64,000 bases of DNA from Methanobacteriota archaeon (GCA_023440975.1 JAEZRD010000067.1:7966-71965), one strand, 5' to 3'. Shown: positions 19,066-29,589, counted from the stretch's first letter. A program made the numbers and translations. Notes: generated from the letters alone by a model not told the origin.

Positions 19066-20001
19066 TCAATCAGAATAATAAGGTTCACGAGAATTAATAG
19101 CCTCTAAAAAAATCTTTTCAAGATTCTCCTCAGACTCCCCAGCCCTAATATGACCAACCAAATCAACAAGATTATCATTTCTAAGCAAACAAGGCTTAAT
19201 CTTCCCTTCAGGAGTAATTCTTAATCTTGTACAATTCTCACAAAATTTAGTATTATCCATTGGACGAACAATCTCAACCTCACCACCATCAATATAATAC
19301 TTCTTCCTATCCTGCATAAACTCACGAACACGAACCTCACTTGCTAAACTCTCAAATTCCTGTTCCAAAGGAGTCATATCATAATGGAATTTCTCATTAA
19401 AATCATTATCTTCACAATTATCAGTTTCTAAAATTTCAATTAACTGTAAAATTAAACCATTATCCTTACAAAAACCAAACATATCATGAATTTCAGTATC
19501 ATTAATACCTTTCATAACTACCATATTAATTTTAACAGGATAAAGACCCGCATCAACAGCTTTAAGAATACCCTCCTTAACATTGTTCAAATAATCTTTT
19601 TTAGTTAAACATTGATATGTCTCAGGTTTAAGAGTATCTAAACTAACATTAACCCTTTTTAACCCAGCACTAACTAAATCTTCAGCATATTTACCTAAAA
19701 AAATACCATTAGTAGTTATTGAAATATCCTTAAAATTTAAAGTATTAATTTTATTAACTATCTCCACAATATCAGATCTAACTAAAGGTTCACCACCAGA
19801 CAGTCGAATCTTCTCAACCCCTAAATTTTTAGCAATCTTCACTATTTTAAATATTTCTTCAGGAGTCATCTCTTCATTAGTAGCTAACATTCCATCATGA
19901 TGACAATAAAAACATTGTATATTACAACGGTTAGTAATAGATATACGTAATGATATTATAGGCCTATTATAAGTATCTTTAACTTTATCCAAATTAATCA
20001 C
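19066..20001 (-). CDS. moaA: GTP 3',8-cyclase (radical SAM), molybdopterin/tungstopterin synthesis
   Basis: Radical SAM enzyme that, with MoaC, turns GTP into cyclic pyranopterin for the Mo/W cofactor. The N-terminal radical SAM motif is CNIQCFYC (CxxxCxxC, about residues 27-34), then SGGEPL, and the C-terminal second-cluster cysteines are in [18 protein letters not shown]. 311 residues from a GTG at 20001. TTG at 19992 with GTGAT upstream is an alternative start giving [12 protein letters not shown]. It is ten bases after mobB, in one transcript with it. Confidence 0.93.
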   Translation of the reverse strand: MINLDKVKDTYNRPIISLRISITNRCNIQCFYCHHDGMLATNEEMTPEEIFKIVKIAKNLGVEKIRLSGGEPLVRSDIVEIVNKINTLNFKDISITTNGIFLGKYAEDLVSAGLKRVNVSLDTLKPETYQCLTKKDYLNNVKEGILKAVDAGLYPVKINMVVMKGINDTEIHDMFGFCKDNGLILQLIEILETDNCEDNDFNEKFHYDMTPLEQEFESLASEVRVREFMQDRKKYYIDGGEVEIVRPMDNTKFCENCTRLRITPEGKIKPCLLRNDNLVDLVGHIRAGESEENLEKIFLEAINSREPYYSD

Positions 20002-20011
20002 ACAAAAAAAT

Positions 20012-20722
20012 TTAATCTTTTTCTTTATTATTAATTAAAATTTCAATATTATCAAAATCATTAACACCATATTCATTAGTTTTCAATGATTTTAACATTC
20101 CCAAAATAGTATTTTTAATAAAATCATTTACAAAAGCATTAATCCCTATATTAACACCATCAATAGAAACTGAAACATCAGCTTGTTTTTCAGGATTATA
20201 AACTAAATCATCATTTATAAAAGCTTTAGCTATAGTAGTAGCATCATTATATCCACAATCATCAACAAATAATGTATCAATTATATCATAACCATACTTT
20301 TCAATTTTATCAACTAATATAATCAAATCTTCATCAGTTAATTCTTTAGCATTAACGGAACTTATAGTATATTCATCAACTACATCAGGAGTAGTAGCTA
20401 TTTTAGGATAATTATAACCTTTAAATCCTTCTATTACAACAAAATCTGGTTCTGAAATTGCTTTAATTAAGAATAATATTCTATCCAAAGGTAATTGTTC
20501 ACTTATATTAAAAAATGTTGATGCACCAATTCCTACAACTACCTCTGCACCTGCTTCTTTATGTTTAAAAGTATCTGTATTTTCTTTATCCATCACCATA
20601 GTATGATGAGAATGTTTAATACTATCTACTTTAAATCCTCTTTTTTTTAGTTCTTTAATAATTTTTATAGTTAATGAAGTTTTACCACTATCTTTATTTC
20701 CAACAACTGACACTATTCTCAT
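20012..20722 (-). CDS. mobB: Molybdopterin-guanine dinucleotide biosynthesis protein B (P-loop GTPase)
   Basis: Adapter GTPase that assists attachment of a nucleotide to molybdopterin. The P-loop [10 protein letters not shown] lies just after the start, followed by [30 protein letters not shown], a MobB signature (quoted in part: HSHHTMVMD). The start is placed at ATG 20722 (236 residues), because GGTG at 20731-20734 is its SD; an in-frame GTG there is probably not the start. After the usual MobB domain (about 160 residues) there is a C-terminal tail of about 70 residues of unknown role. First gene of mobB-moaA, preceded by a palindrome at 20851-20868. Confidence 0.88.
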   Translation of the reverse strand: MRIVSVVGNKDSGKTSLTIKIIKELKKRGFKVDSIKHSHHTMVMDKENTDTFKHKEAGAEVVVGIGASTFFNISEQLPLDRILFLIKAISEPDFVVIEGFKGYNYPKIATTPDVVDEYTISSVNAKELTDEDLIILVDKIEKYGYDIIDTLFVDDCGYNDATTIAKAFINDDLVYNPEKQADVSVSIDGVNIGINAFVNDFIKNTILGMLKSLKTNEYGVNDFDNIEILINNKEKD

Positions 20723-20834
20723 GGCATGCACCTTATTTTTTTAAATATAGTATTTAAATAAATTATTATCCAATTTTAGAAAATAAGCTTTTATTAAAAT
20801 GATTATTATATAATTATAATATTTTTTTATAATC

Positions 20835-20868
20835 TATATATATTTAATGTGATATGAAATTGCATATC
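20835..20868 (-). promoter_or_regulatory. mobB-moaA promoter with GATATG-N6-CATATC palindrome
   Basis: A perfect 6-6-6 inverted repeat (20851-20868) abuts a TATA box (ATATATA, about 20835-20842) on the leftward strand, at the BRE position. This placement is classic for a regulator of mobB-moaA. ATAT-type inverted repeats are reminiscent of ModE boxes, but the match is not exact. Confidence 0.6.
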
Positions 20869-20958
20869 GATTTATTTAAAAAATAGTAACTTAATAAAAA
20901 AAAATAAAATTGAAAATAAAACTATAAAAAAAGTTTTATTTCAATATTCCATTAACCA

Positions 20959-22167
20959 TTATCTGTTATCAGGTAATTTGAATTCAGTAAATGGTAATGG
21001 TTCATCTCCGTTGTCTACACCACTGTAGTAACCGAAGATTTCTTTAACCTTATTGTTTACAGTAGCCCAAATTTTGGATACTGGAATTTCACAAGGACAT
21101 ACTTCAGAACATTGACCACAATTAGTACATGCATCAGCCATATGCACCATACGAGTTAAGTGGAAGAACGGAGCTGCTGGTGTATATCCACCAGGTACCC
21201 ATTCAGGTCCTTCAGTTTCAAGACAACAATCTTCACAGTAACATAATGGACATGCTTCACGACAACCATAACATTTCATACAAGTAGACATTTCTTCTTT
21301 GTACATATTAAGTACATCGAGTATGTCTCCAGTTGTACCTGCGAAATCTTTTTCTTTTTGTTTGTTAGCTTGTTTTACCATTACATTATTGATTTTATCT
21401 CGAATTTCAATACCTTTTTCAATTGGTTCTGCAGTTTCTACTAATTTTTCATCAATGACATTGTTTAAGACTTCAGCACCTTTTTCTGTGAAAACTTCAA
21501 CGAATGTAGCTTTTCCAGCTAATTCACCAATAACTCCCCAGTTACCTAATGCTAAATCAGCATTTGATGGGATGTTCATGTCACATCTTTGACAGTTTTC
21601 TCTTCTTCCCATGCCTTCTTCTTCAAGTTCATCAATTTTTATTCCTTTTTCTTCACCATCTTTAGTTTCTACAATGAGTTTTCCTTTAGCAATTTCTTCT
21701 TTAGCAACATTTGCAGGATCGACTCCATAGACTTCTTTGAACATTTTCATAGTTGGTACAGGAGGTAATGTTCCTCCACAGTTTACACCTACTAAGACTA
21801 CGTTATCTTCTATGATTCTGCCTTTGCGCATTAATTCTCTAATGGTCATTGCATCACATGGTTTACATGTTACAGCTACTTTGAAATCTCTTGCACCATC
21901 AAGGTATTTAGTTAAAAATTTTGCTAAATTTAATGTACCACAATGAAGAGATCCTGCTGATTTAATAATATCTTCAGGTTCAGTTATTAAAACAGGTTTA
22001 GCATCATATAAATCAAATGCTTCTTCGACAGCAAGTACTGCATCAACGGTTCCAGATTCTAAGAGATATTTCATTATAGTGGTTACAACTCCACCATATT
22101 CTCCTTCATCTTTAATTTCATTATCTGCTGAGTATGCATAATATTTATCGTTAACTTTTACTGACAT
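20959..22167 (-). CDS. fdhB: F420-dependent formate dehydrogenase, subunit beta
   Basis: 402-residue FrhB/FdhB-family flavo-iron-sulfur protein that transfers electrons from FdhA to coenzyme F420. The N-terminal coenzyme F420 hydrogenase domain contains GALGxxD-like blocks, [10 protein letters not shown] and [11 protein letters not shown]. The C-terminal ferredoxin region has [19 protein letters not shown] and [16 protein letters not shown]. Its ATG overlaps the end of fdhA by ten bases. Confidence 0.94.
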   Translation of the reverse strand: MSVKVNDKYYAYSADNEIKDEGEYGGVVTTIMKYLLESGTVDAVLAVEEAFDLYDAKPVLITEPEDIIKSAGSLHCGTLNLAKFLTKYLDGARDFKVAVTCKPCDAMTIRELMRKGRIIEDNVVLVGVNCGGTLPPVPTMKMFKEVYGVDPANVAKEEIAKGKLIVETKDGEEKGIKIDELEEEGMGRRENCQRCDMNIPSNADLALGNWGVIGELAGKATFVEVFTEKGAEVLNNVIDEKLVETAEPIEKGIEIRDKINNVMVKQANKQKEKDFAGTTGDILDVLNMYKEEMSTCMKCYGCREACPLCYCEDCCLETEGPEWVPGGYTPAAPFFHLTRMVHMADACTNCGQCSEVCPCEIPVSKIWATVNNKVKEIFGYYSGVDNGDEPLPFTEFKLPDNR

Positions 22168-24248
22168 GCTAATCTACTCATTTTTTCCACTTTAATAGCA
22201 CATGCTTTTAACTCAATCATTTTACATTTAGGATCTAAAGATTTAGAATTAGTTAACATGTTAGCAGCACATTCTGAAAAGTGCATTGGAATATTTACTA
22301 TTCCACGTTTAATGTTATCAGTTACTCTAGCAGATATTTCAATACTTCCTCTTCTAGAACTTGCTTTAACAATTTCTTTATCAATGATACCTAATTCTTT
22401 AGCATCTTCAGTGTTAATTTCAATGTATCCTGTTTTAACTTCATTATCTAATGTTTCACATCTTCTGGTCATTGCAGCGTGATAGTGGAATAAGATACGT
22501 GTAGTTGTTAAAAGTAATGGGTATTCATCATCAGTTACTTCTACTGGTCCTCTGTGTTCTTGAGGCATGAAGATAGCTTTTCCATTAGGTCTTGAGAATT
22601 TTTCTGCATACATTAATGGTTGACATGGGTCATCTTCACTTGGACATGGCCAATGTAATGCTTCTGGTGAATCTAATCGTTTACGATCCATACCTGCCAT
22701 TATTGGTGCACATTCTCGGATTTCATTGAATATATCTTCTGATGTTTCATAATGGAATTGTTCAGGATGAGCGTCTTCTCCCATTCTTATTGCTAATTGT
22801 TCCATTATTTTCCAATCTAACATTGCGTCACCAGGTGGTTCTTGAGCTTTATGTAAACATTGTACTCTTCTTTCACCACTGGTAAATGTTCCTTCTTGTT
22901 CTCCCCAACCTGCTGCTGGGAATACAACATCTGCTAATGCTGCAGTATCAGTCATGAATAATTCTTGAACTACAAGCATGTCTAAGTTTGCAATTGCTTC
23001 TTTTGTGTGAGTGATATCTGCATCAGATAATACAGGGTCTTCTCCGTGTATGTATAATAACTTTAAATCTCCTGCATGTGCAGCATTCATCATTTCTATT
23101 AATGTTAATCCTGGTTTAGCTGGTAAATCTGTACCATAGTAATTGTTGAACCAGTCAGTAGTTTCTTGATCTGCTACTTTTCTGTATCCTACATAATCAC
23201 TTGGTAATGCTCCCATATCACAAGCACCTTGTACATTGTTTTGTCCTCTTAATGGATTTACACCAGTACCTATTCTTCCTAAGTTACCTGTTAACATTGC
23301 AAGGTTTGCTGTACACATTACATTATCTGCACCGTGTGAATGTTCTGTAATACCTAATGAGTATACAATAGCTGCTTTTTCTGCTTTTGCATAGTCCATT
23401 GTAATTTCTGTTAGGCGTTCTTTATCAGCTTCAGTTATTTCACATACTTTATCTATATCATATTCAGATACAACTTTTTTGAGTTCATCGAAATTTTCGG
23501 TTCTTGCTTTAATGAATTCTTCATCTTGTAAATCATTATCTATGATTAATTTCATCATTCCATTCATTAAAGCTACATCTGTACCTGTTTTGAATTCTAA
23601 ATATTTATCTGCTAATTTTGCAGTTGGAGTGTATCTTGGGTCTGCTACTATAATTTCTGCTCCATTCTTTTTAGCTTTGATTAATTTTCTACCGAATAAT
23701 GGGTGTGCTTCCATACTGTTTGCACCAATGACAAATATTACATCAGCTTCCATTATACTGTCGAATCCATTAGTCATAGCTCCTGAACCGAAACAAGTAG
23801 CTAATCCTGCTACTGTAGGACCGTGACATATACGTGCACAGTGGTCTACATTATGTGTTCCACATGCAACTCTAGCAAATTTTTGTGTTATATAAATATT
23901 TTCATTTGGGGATCTTGCACATGCGTAGAATCCTAGTTTGTTAGGATCTTCAGCTTTGATTTCGTTTAGTTTATTAGCTACTAAATTTAAAGCTTCATCC
24001 CATGAAGCTTCTCTGAATTCCCCATTTTCTTTTATTAAAGGAGTTTTTAATCTGTCTTCACGGTTAATGAATTCATATCCAAAGTTTCCTTTTGGACATA
24101 CTTTTCCTTCATTTACTGGATGCCGTTTCCAAGGTTCAACTCCTATTATTTTTCCGTCCTTTACAACAAAATTAAGTCCACAACCTGTACCACAATATGG
24201 GCAGATTGTTGGAACATATTCTATTTTAGGGACATTTTTTGCAACCAT
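22158..24248 (-). CDS. fdhA: F420-dependent formate dehydrogenase, subunit alpha (Mo/W-pterin)
   Basis: 696-residue catalytic subunit oxidising formate to CO2. An N-terminal [4Fe-4S] site is formed by Cys16, Cys19, Cys23 and Cys51 (ICPYCGTGC ... VCPKG). The metal ligand is Cys141 in [12 protein letters not shown], the cysteine rather than selenocysteine form. The C-terminal domain has the pterin-dinucleotide-binding segment ([15 protein letters not shown]). The fdhA start is separated from fdhC by 161 bases holding a large hairpin, so fdhA expression may be set apart from fdhC. Confidence 0.96.
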   Translation of the reverse strand: MVAKNVPKIEYVPTICPYCGTGCGLNFVVKDGKIIGVEPWKRHPVNEGKVCPKGNFGYEFINREDRLKTPLIKENGEFREASWDEALNLVANKLNEIKAEDPNKLGFYACARSPNENIYITQKFARVACGTHNVDHCARICHGPTVAGLATCFGSGAMTNGFDSIMEADVIFVIGANSMEAHPLFGRKLIKAKKNGAEIIVADPRYTPTAKLADKYLEFKTGTDVALMNGMMKLIIDNDLQDEEFIKARTENFDELKKVVSEYDIDKVCEITEADKERLTEITMDYAKAEKAAIVYSLGITEHSHGADNVMCTANLAMLTGNLGRIGTGVNPLRGQNNVQGACDMGALPSDYVGYRKVADQETTDWFNNYYGTDLPAKPGLTLIEMMNAAHAGDLKLLYIHGEDPVLSDADITHTKEAIANLDMLVVQELFMTDTAALADVVFPAAGWGEQEGTFTSGERRVQCLHKAQEPPGDAMLDWKIMEQLAIRMGEDAHPEQFHYETSEDIFNEIRECAPIMAGMDRKRLDSPEALHWPCPSEDDPCQPLMYAEKFSRPNGKAIFMPQEHRGPVEVTDDEYPLLLTTTRILFHYHAAMTRRCETLDNEVKTGYIEINTEDAKELGIIDKEIVKASSRRGSIEISARVTDNIKRGIVNIPMHFSECAANMLTNSKSLDPKCKMIELKACAIKVEKMSRLACQ

Positions 24249-24320
24249 TTTATAATCTCCATAATTAAAAAAAATGATTTAAATTGTTTAAGTTTTTAAC
24301 AATTTTTTTCAGTTTTTTTA

Positions 24321-24403
24321 TTAAACAAGAGTTTTTAGGTTGTATTAAATTTATATTATTAAATAAATTAATTTAATACAAACCTGTTTTAACTATTGTT
24401 TAA
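24321..24403 (-). other. Large imperfect hairpin between fdhC and fdhA
   Basis: Arms 24337-24351 and 24370-24385 pair almost perfectly over 15-16 bp (AGGTT-GTATTAAATT against its complement with one bulge). Weaker complementarity extends to TTAAACAA at both outer ends. It lies six bases after the fdhC stop on the transcribed strand. It is not followed by a T run, so a processing or stability element is favoured over a terminator. Confidence 0.6.
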
Positions 24404-24409
24404 TTTTTT

Positions 24410-25234
24410 TTATCCTCTACAATATACATACCAGTAGGCACATGCTACGAATAATGCACCACCAATAATGTTTCCGATTGTAACTGGAATTAAGTTGTTC
24501 CATAATAATTGTACTACAGATATTTTTGCACCTAAGAACATACCTAATGGTATAAAGAACATGTTAGCTACACTGTGCTCGAATCCTAAAGTTACGAAAG
24601 CCATAATTGGGACCCAAATACCTACAATTTTACTAATTATATCATCAGAAGCCACTGCCATATAAACAGCTAAACAAACAAGCCAGTTACATCCAATACC
24701 TCTTACTAATGCTTGTATCCAAGTGATTGATTTTACGGTTTTTCCTGCGGATAAGAAGCTTGCTCCACCTAATGCTTTTGTGTTAGCAACTGTTAGTGCA
24801 TTACCCATGAATGGGTCTGCAGTCATAATACCAGATAAATATGCTAATACGAAAGCAACGAATAAAGCTCCTACGAAGTTGAAAACCCAACTTCCAATCC
24901 AATTTTTACATAATCCACCAATGCTTGATTTTCCATCTAAAACACCAGCAGTCATGTACATGACGTTACCTGTGAATAATTCGGATCCACAAATTACAAC
25001 CATGATTAAACCTACAGGGAACACTGCACCGAATACAAACTTACAGAGACCTGGTGGGAAACCAGCTGCAGCCATTCCAGCGTTACAAATTTCAGCTAAC
25101 ATTCCACCGAATGCAATGTAAGCACCTGCAAGGAATCCTAAAATTGCAAGAGATGCAATTGAAAGATCAGTTTTTCCTCCACCGATATTTGCGACAGCTT
25201 GTGCTGTCTCACCCGGACTTTTAAAAGAACTCAT
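24410..25234 (-). CDS. fdhC: Formate transporter (FNT family)
   Basis: 274-residue FNT-family formate channel with six predicted membrane segments. Family motifs include [10 protein letters not shown] in helix 1, [10 protein letters not shown] in helix 2 region, and [14 protein letters not shown] in helix 5, where the conserved His of FNT channels is visible. First gene of fdhC-fdhA-fdhB, supplying formate to the dehydrogenase. Full length. Confidence 0.95.
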   Translation of the reverse strand: MSSFKSPGETAQAVANIGGGKTDLSIASLAILGFLAGAYIAFGGMLAEICNAGMAAAGFPPGLCKFVFGAVFPVGLIMVVICGSELFTGNVMYMTAGVLDGKSSIGGLCKNWIGSWVFNFVGALFVAFVLAYLSGIMTADPFMGNALTVANTKALGGASFLSAGKTVKSITWIQALVRGIGCNWLVCLAVYMAVASDDIISKIVGIWVPIMAFVTLGFEHSVANMFFIPLGMFLGAKISVVQLLWNNLIPVTIGNIIGGALFVACAYWYVYCRG

Positions 25235-25346
25235 TTTTTCTTAACTCTTTTATACTATCCCATATTTTTAATAATACCCAAAATGTTACTTTGATAAACT
25301 AATGAGTATTATAACACTATTTCTATATTTTCCTTATAAAAGCTAT

Positions 25347-25424
25347 TTCGATATGAATTAAAAAGTAACCTTTATATAGTAGTTTTAACAATATGAAAAA
25401 AGTCGAACAAAATAATACGAACAA
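25347..25424 (-). promoter_or_regulatory. fdhC promoter region
   Basis: A leftward TATA box (coding strand CTATATAAA, complement of 25371-25379) lies about 137 bases before the fdhC ATG. Two direct repeats CGAACAA (25404-25410 and 25418-25424, 14 bases apart) lie upstream of it, as activator sites would. The 12-mer TTCGATATGAAT (25347-25358) sits near the expected start of transcription and recurs, inverted, at 27587-27598. The rest of 25235-25591 is AT-rich with another CGATATG at 25536-25542. Confidence 0.5.
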
Positions 25425-25591
25425 TTACTTTTTTAAATATAATTTCAAACATTTAATGAAAATATTAAAGTAAATACGAAAAAATTTTAAAAAAATTAAA
25501 AAATTTTAATCATATTATAGTAAAAGTATTCAAAACGATATGTAAAAAAAAGTTAGAAAATAAAAAAAATATAAAAAAATAAAATTATTAA

Positions 25592-25912
25592 TTACGAAGA
25601 AACCATAACTAGTTTTCCCGTATCAGGATCTTTATAAACTTTACCTACTTCACTATATCCAGAACCAGAAGAACTTCCATTAGCAACAGAGTCATTAGTA
25701 AATGTTTGTCCTGTGCTTATTTGTTGTCCTTGTTGGATGCTTTGGGATTGCTGAGAAGCCTGTGTTAAAACATCTGGATTTGCACTTAAAGATAATATTG
25801 CAAATATAAGAAATCCTAATGCTAAAACTAACATTGCATCTGAAAGGTTAGTTAAAGATGCCATTGGATCATCATCTTCCCCATCTGTTAAACGTTTTCT
25901 TTTTCTTAAAAT
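25592..25912 (-). CDS. DUF2149 protein, ExbD-like single-span subunit
   Basis: One membrane span with an Asp at its start, LSDAMLVLALGFLIF, matching the ExbD/TolR pattern (LxDVMLVLL) in which this Asp carries protons. A Gln/Ser-rich external tail follows. The first ATG is at 25864, but it has no SD and cuts off a basic-acidic leader (LRKRKRLTDGEDDDPM) typical of the family. A perfect AGGAGG (25922-25927) lies nine bases before an in-frame ATT at 25910-25912, so I propose an AUU start (106 residues). Last gene of DUF2162-MotA/ExbB-DUF2149. Confidence 0.78.
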   Translation of the reverse strand: MLRKRKRLTDGEDDDPMASLTNLSDAMLVLALGFLIFAILSLSANPDVLTQASQQSQSIQQGQQISTGQTFTNDSVANGSSSGSGYSEVGKVYKDPDTGKLVMVSS

Positions 25913-25950
25913 TTTAAGAAACCTCCTTAATATTACAATCCTTATCTTTT

Positions 25951-26592
25951 TTAATATTCGCCTAATTTTTCAAGTACTGATTCTGCTACAGTTTCAGTTG
26001 TGGTTAAATCAGTTTCATACCATTGTTTTTTATATTTTGAAACTACATAGCATAGTGAACTAATTGTTAACCCTACAACTGTAGTATCAAATGCAATAGT
26101 TAATGCTTCAGCTAAGGTTGCTATTTGACCTGAACCTAATGCTGAAAGACCTGGACCTAATGGGATTAAGGTACCTAATAATCCAAGTACTGGACCAACT
26201 CTTACTAAAATATCTGTAAGATTTGTTTTCTTCAATAAAGCCATTTGTTCATCTTCAACTAATTTACTAGCATATGATTTTCTAGCTTCAGGTTCTAAAT
26301 TATGATTATCAACTATATTTGAAATAATATCTTTTTGATCTTTAAATAATGTACTTGATTCAACATGACTTTTAATTTCATCAGGACTTGTTGAATTATT
26401 AATATCATTTAAAAGAGATTCTAATTCTCTTTTTCGCATTGGTTTTCTAGTGAATTTTTCATTTACTAACCCACCTATTGCTAAAATTGATATTATTAAG
26501 AATAGAACTAAGAGCACTACAACTGGTGTGAGTAAACTCTCAGAGACTATATGGATAAATGTAGTTAATATTTCTGTACCAACTATTATCAT
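25951..26592 (-). CDS. MotA/TolQ/ExbB proton-channel family protein
   Basis: 213 residues with three predicted spans: about 15-40, then after a cytoplasmic stretch (40-130) a pair at about 130-155 and 165-190. The conserved region RVGPVLGLLGTLIPLGPGLSALG and LTIAFDTTVVGLTISSL matches the ExbB/TolQ/MotA channel motif (Gly-Pro rich, TxxGL). Partner of the ExbD-like DUF2149 protein next to it. Such pairs couple ion flow to work on a cell-surface partner; in this cell there is no outer membrane, so the target is unclear. Confidence 0.85.
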   Translation of the reverse strand: MIIVGTEILTTFIHIVSESLLTPVVVLLVLFLIISILAIGGLVNEKFTRKPMRKRELESLLNDINNSTSPDEIKSHVESSTLFKDQKDIISNIVDNHNLEPEARKSYASKLVEDEQMALLKKTNLTDILVRVGPVLGLLGTLIPLGPGLSALGSGQIATLAEALTIAFDTTVVGLTISSLCYVVSKYKKQWYETDLTTTETVAESVLEKLGEY

Positions 26593-26668
26593 TTTGCAAA
26601 AATTCTCCTATTAACTTAATTTTGTAATGTAAAAAAAAACTTTAACTATAAAATTATATTCATTTTTT

Positions 26669-27352
26669 TTATTTATTTTTCTTTAATCTACTATCGTTAA
26701 TGAATATTCCAATAACAAATAAAGCAATTACTCCTATAATTAAAATTACTATTTGATATGTTGGGGTTAACATTGTAAATGGTGTGAAACTTTTATAATC
26801 TAAATCTCTAACATAAGTGAAAGTTAAACCAAATATAATGATTAAAATTGATTCTAAAATCATATATTCACTTATACCTCCAGAAACCACACCAACTATA
26901 TTTTTTGAAAATTTAAGTGATATCAAAGATATTACTAAAATTATAATTGCAATTAGACCTGCATTAATAAATATAGAACCTTGTGGTTCCCATAATGCAA
27001 CTAAAGTGAATATTAGTATAATAGAACAAATTATATTTCCAATAAATGTTAAAGATTTAATTTCTAATTCTTTTGTTTTTCTTTCATTCCAAATATATAG
27101 GTACTGAACAATTAAGATAAAAAGAAGTACACCAACGATAAATAGTATGTATTCAATATAATTACTTAAAAATGTTAATGAACTGCTAAAGTTCAATGCA
27201 ATTAATGATATTATAAAAATCAATATTGCATAAATAAATGAAAAGGTAATAGATTTCTTTGAATTATATTTTGTAGCATTTAATAATAATCCCATATTAA
27301 TTCCAAATAAAATTATAATTATTATTATATATTCCCAAATTAAATTCATCAT
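26669..27352 (-). CDS. DUF2162-like polytopic membrane protein
   Basis: 227 residues, almost entirely hydrophobic, with seven predicted spans and short polar loops (NERKTKELE, RDLDYKS). I recall DUF2162 as the annotated family for the gene that accompanies ExbB/DUF2149 pairs in Methanobacteriales. No catalytic motif visible. It probably forms a complex with the channel pair, being first gene of the three. Confidence 0.68.
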   Translation of the reverse strand: MMNLIWEYIIIIIILFGINMGLLLNATKYNSKKSITFSFIYAILIFIISLIALNFSSSLTFLSNYIEYILFIVGVLLFILIVQYLYIWNERKTKELEIKSLTFIGNIICSIILIFTLVALWEPQGSIFINAGLIAIIILVISLISLKFSKNIVGVVSGGISEYMILESILIIIFGLTFTYVRDLDYKSFTPFTMLTPTYQIVILIIGVIALFVIGIFINDSRLKKNK

Positions 27353-27684
27353 TATTAATCACATTTTTCACTAATTATTAGTATATTATTTAATAGCAAT
27401 ATATAAACATTTACTTAATTTAATGTTCTTTAAAAAAAGTAATAAATAGTTTTTAAAGTTGTATTCTTAAAAATAATGAAAATTATATTATATATTTCAA
27501 AAATAAATAATAAATAAGATTTTTATTAATTTTACCATTGTATTATGAGATAAATAACTTAATAATCAATTTCGGATTGAATTTTTATTCATATCGAATT
27601 TTATGCAACAAAAAAAATTAAAAAAGAGAATTTAAAAAGTAATTCAACTTTTAATCCTAAAAAAAGAAAATAAAAAGAAGATAA
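27353..27684. other. Spacer before the ExbB-like operon
   Basis: 332 bases, no ORF I can support. It contains TTCG-GAT-TGAAT (27571-27582 approx.) and ATTCATATCGAA (27587-27598), which form an imperfect 12-bp inverted repeat. The second arm is the exact complement of a 12-mer at the fdhC promoter. Several TATA-like runs near 27480-27495 could start the leftward operon. The T/A-rich 3' side may end the adhesin transcript. Confidence 0.45.
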
Positions 27685-29589
27685 TTATAATTTAACATTT
27701 CTTCTAACTAATTTTAAAATATCTTCATTATAATACAAACAGATAGCAATTATTATTAATAATAATAATCCTGGTACCCCTAACACTCTAAATGAATCTT
27801 CATCATAACTTAAAGTTTTAGTAAGTGAAGAACTAGCAGCACTTGAAGATGCTGCACTTTGGGAACTTGCACTAGTAGAAGCTGAACTAGATGAACTACT
27901 AGAACTTGAACTTGAACTACCTGTATCTGTAGTAGATACTGTATCCCCACTTAAACTTACTGAACCAGTAGAAGATCCTGAAGAAGAAGTTGAACCACTA
28001 GTTCCACTTGAAGTACTACTTCCTTGAGATCCACTACCAGAATTAGCTGCAGTCCCATTACCATTATTATTGTTATTATTACTATTGTTTCCTGAACTCG
28101 GATTTGATGAAGTCCAATTATTAACAGTTACACCAAACTCTTCGGTTGAACCTCCAAAATTAACATTTGAAGAAGTCCCAGACCCTCCAGATACTGTGAA
28201 TGTTCCTGAGCCTTGATTTACAGACATTTGTTGACCTTGACCATTAACAAATACAGTAGCAGTGAAACTTGCTAAAGATGTAACAGTTTTACCATTATAA
28301 GTGTAAGTGACTTTAAAACTATTAGTTCCAGATTGTGTAATACCTGCTTGTATAATTCCTGCTTTAATCCTTGGACAAATAAATCCATTATTAGTATTTC
28401 CATTAAACCAGTTAGCACCTACAACTATTCCACCCATCTCTTCATATATACTGTCTCTTGCTTCAATACAATGTCCATTACCTTTTTGGAAAGCATTATA
28501 CTCTAAAGTTAAACCTTTAGATACTTTTCTATAACCTTCATCCAAGTTAACACCAATATTACCCCCCGTAAATGAGTTACTTGTAATTTTAAGGTTCACA
28601 GTTGAGGCATTGATATTTATTCCATTACCATTGTCATTAAAAGCATTATCTTTAATGTTCACATTAGATGCTGAGTTAAGTACAAGTCCATATTTTAATC
28701 GTCCTCCATTATTAGAAAATATATTACCAAAAATATTTAATGTATCAACATTTTTTCCAACATAAAAACCTTCATTATTAAGTGCAAAGGTATTGTTTAA
28801 CACATTAATATATTTTGAATTATCTAAGTATAATCCATCAATTTCATTAGATTTTATTATATTTTTTGAAATTGTTGCATTAGAAATTCCATCTAAATAA
28901 ATACCATTTTTAGCATTGTTTTTAATTGTGTTATTTTCTATAACTACATTATGGGCGTTTACACCATAAATTCCATTTCCATTAGTTGAAATAATATTGT
29001 TTATTATAGAAGTATAATTAGCACTATTAATGAAAATTCCATCTCCTGCTGAGATAATAGTGAAACCTGTAATGTTAGTGTTTGTTGCATTTTCTGTTAT
29101 TGTGAAAACAGCACTATTTGAACTTGAGTTAATTACAGCATTATAATAACTTACTATATTAGAAGGTTTATTTATTACAAGATTTAACCCTGTATAATAA
29201 GTTCCAGTAAATACAATTGTGGATCCAGATGGTGATGAGTTTAATATATTTTGAACAATGTCATTAAATGATTGGTTTGAAGTATCATAAGAACTTTGAT
29301 TATTAACATAAACAGTAGTTGGAGTATTTGAAACTGAATTTAATAAATTTGTTTCATTAGATGATACTAAATTTAAGGACAATGTGGAATTCAAATCAGT
29401 TATGTTATTAGAATTTACATTAGTTTGTATTTCTTGATTTATTGCAGTATCATTGTTTGTAGGTGAATTTAATGTGCTAGTTTCAGTGATTGATTCAGCT
29501 ACTACAGATCCAACACTTAATATTAATACAATGAAAAATATTGTAATTATCAATAATTTATTATTAAATTTATGATTCAGTTTTTTCAC
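27685..29589 (-). CDS. Adhesin-like protein: signal peptide, parallel beta-helix, Ser-rich stalk, C-terminal membrane anchor
   Basis: 634 residues. Signal peptide at residues about 12-31; a right-handed parallel beta-helix (pectate-lyase/NosD-like N-N-x-I repeats such as NNTIKNNAKNGIYLDG) at about 150-400; a beta domain 405-490; a long Ser/Asn/Gly stalk 490-590; one membrane span near 603-622 ending in a basic tail. This is the plan of methanogen surface adhesins. Start: GTG at 29589 sits inside a perfect GGAGGTGA, so the true initiator may be CTG at 29580 (MNHKFNNK...), five bases further on. Confidence 0.85.
   Translation of the reverse strand: MKKLNHKFNNKLLIITIFFIVLILSVGSVVAESITETSTLNSPTNNDTAINQEIQTNVNSNNITDLNSTLSLNLVSSNETNLLNSVSNTPTTVYVNNQSSYDTSNQSFNDIVQNILNSSPSGSTIVFTGTYYTGLNLVINKPSNIVSYYNAVINSSSNSAVFTITENATNTNITGFTIISAGDGIFINSANYTSIINNIISTNGNGIYGVNAHNVVIENNTIKNNAKNGIYLDGISNATISKNIIKSNEIDGLYLDNSKYINVLNNTFALNNEGFYVGKNVDTLNIFGNIFSNNGGRLKYGLVLNSASNVNIKDNAFNDNGNGININASTVNLKITSNSFTGGNIGVNLDEGYRKVSKGLTLEYNAFQKGNGHCIEARDSIYEEMGGIVVGANWFNGNTNNGFICPRIKAGIIQAGITQSGTNSFKVTYTYNGKTVTSLASFTATVFVNGQGQQMSVNQGSGTFTVSGGSGTSSNVNFGGSTEEFGVTVNNWTSSNPSSGNNSNNNNNNGNGTAANSGSGSQGSSTSSGTSGSTSSSGSSTGSVSLSGDTVSTTDTGSSSSSSSSSSSSASTSASSQSAASSSAASSSLTKTLSYDEDSFRVLGVPGLLLLIIIAICLYYNEDILKLVRRNVKL

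Noticed and set aside
22158..24248. Selenocysteine in FdhA or FwdB
   Set aside because: The metal-ligand codons are normal Cys codons (ARICHGP, ATICHGP), with no in-frame TGA.
25951..26592. MotA-like gene as an archaellum or flagellar motor part
   Set aside because: Archaella do not use MotA/B, and the partner next door is ExbD-like without a peptidoglycan-binding OmpA domain.
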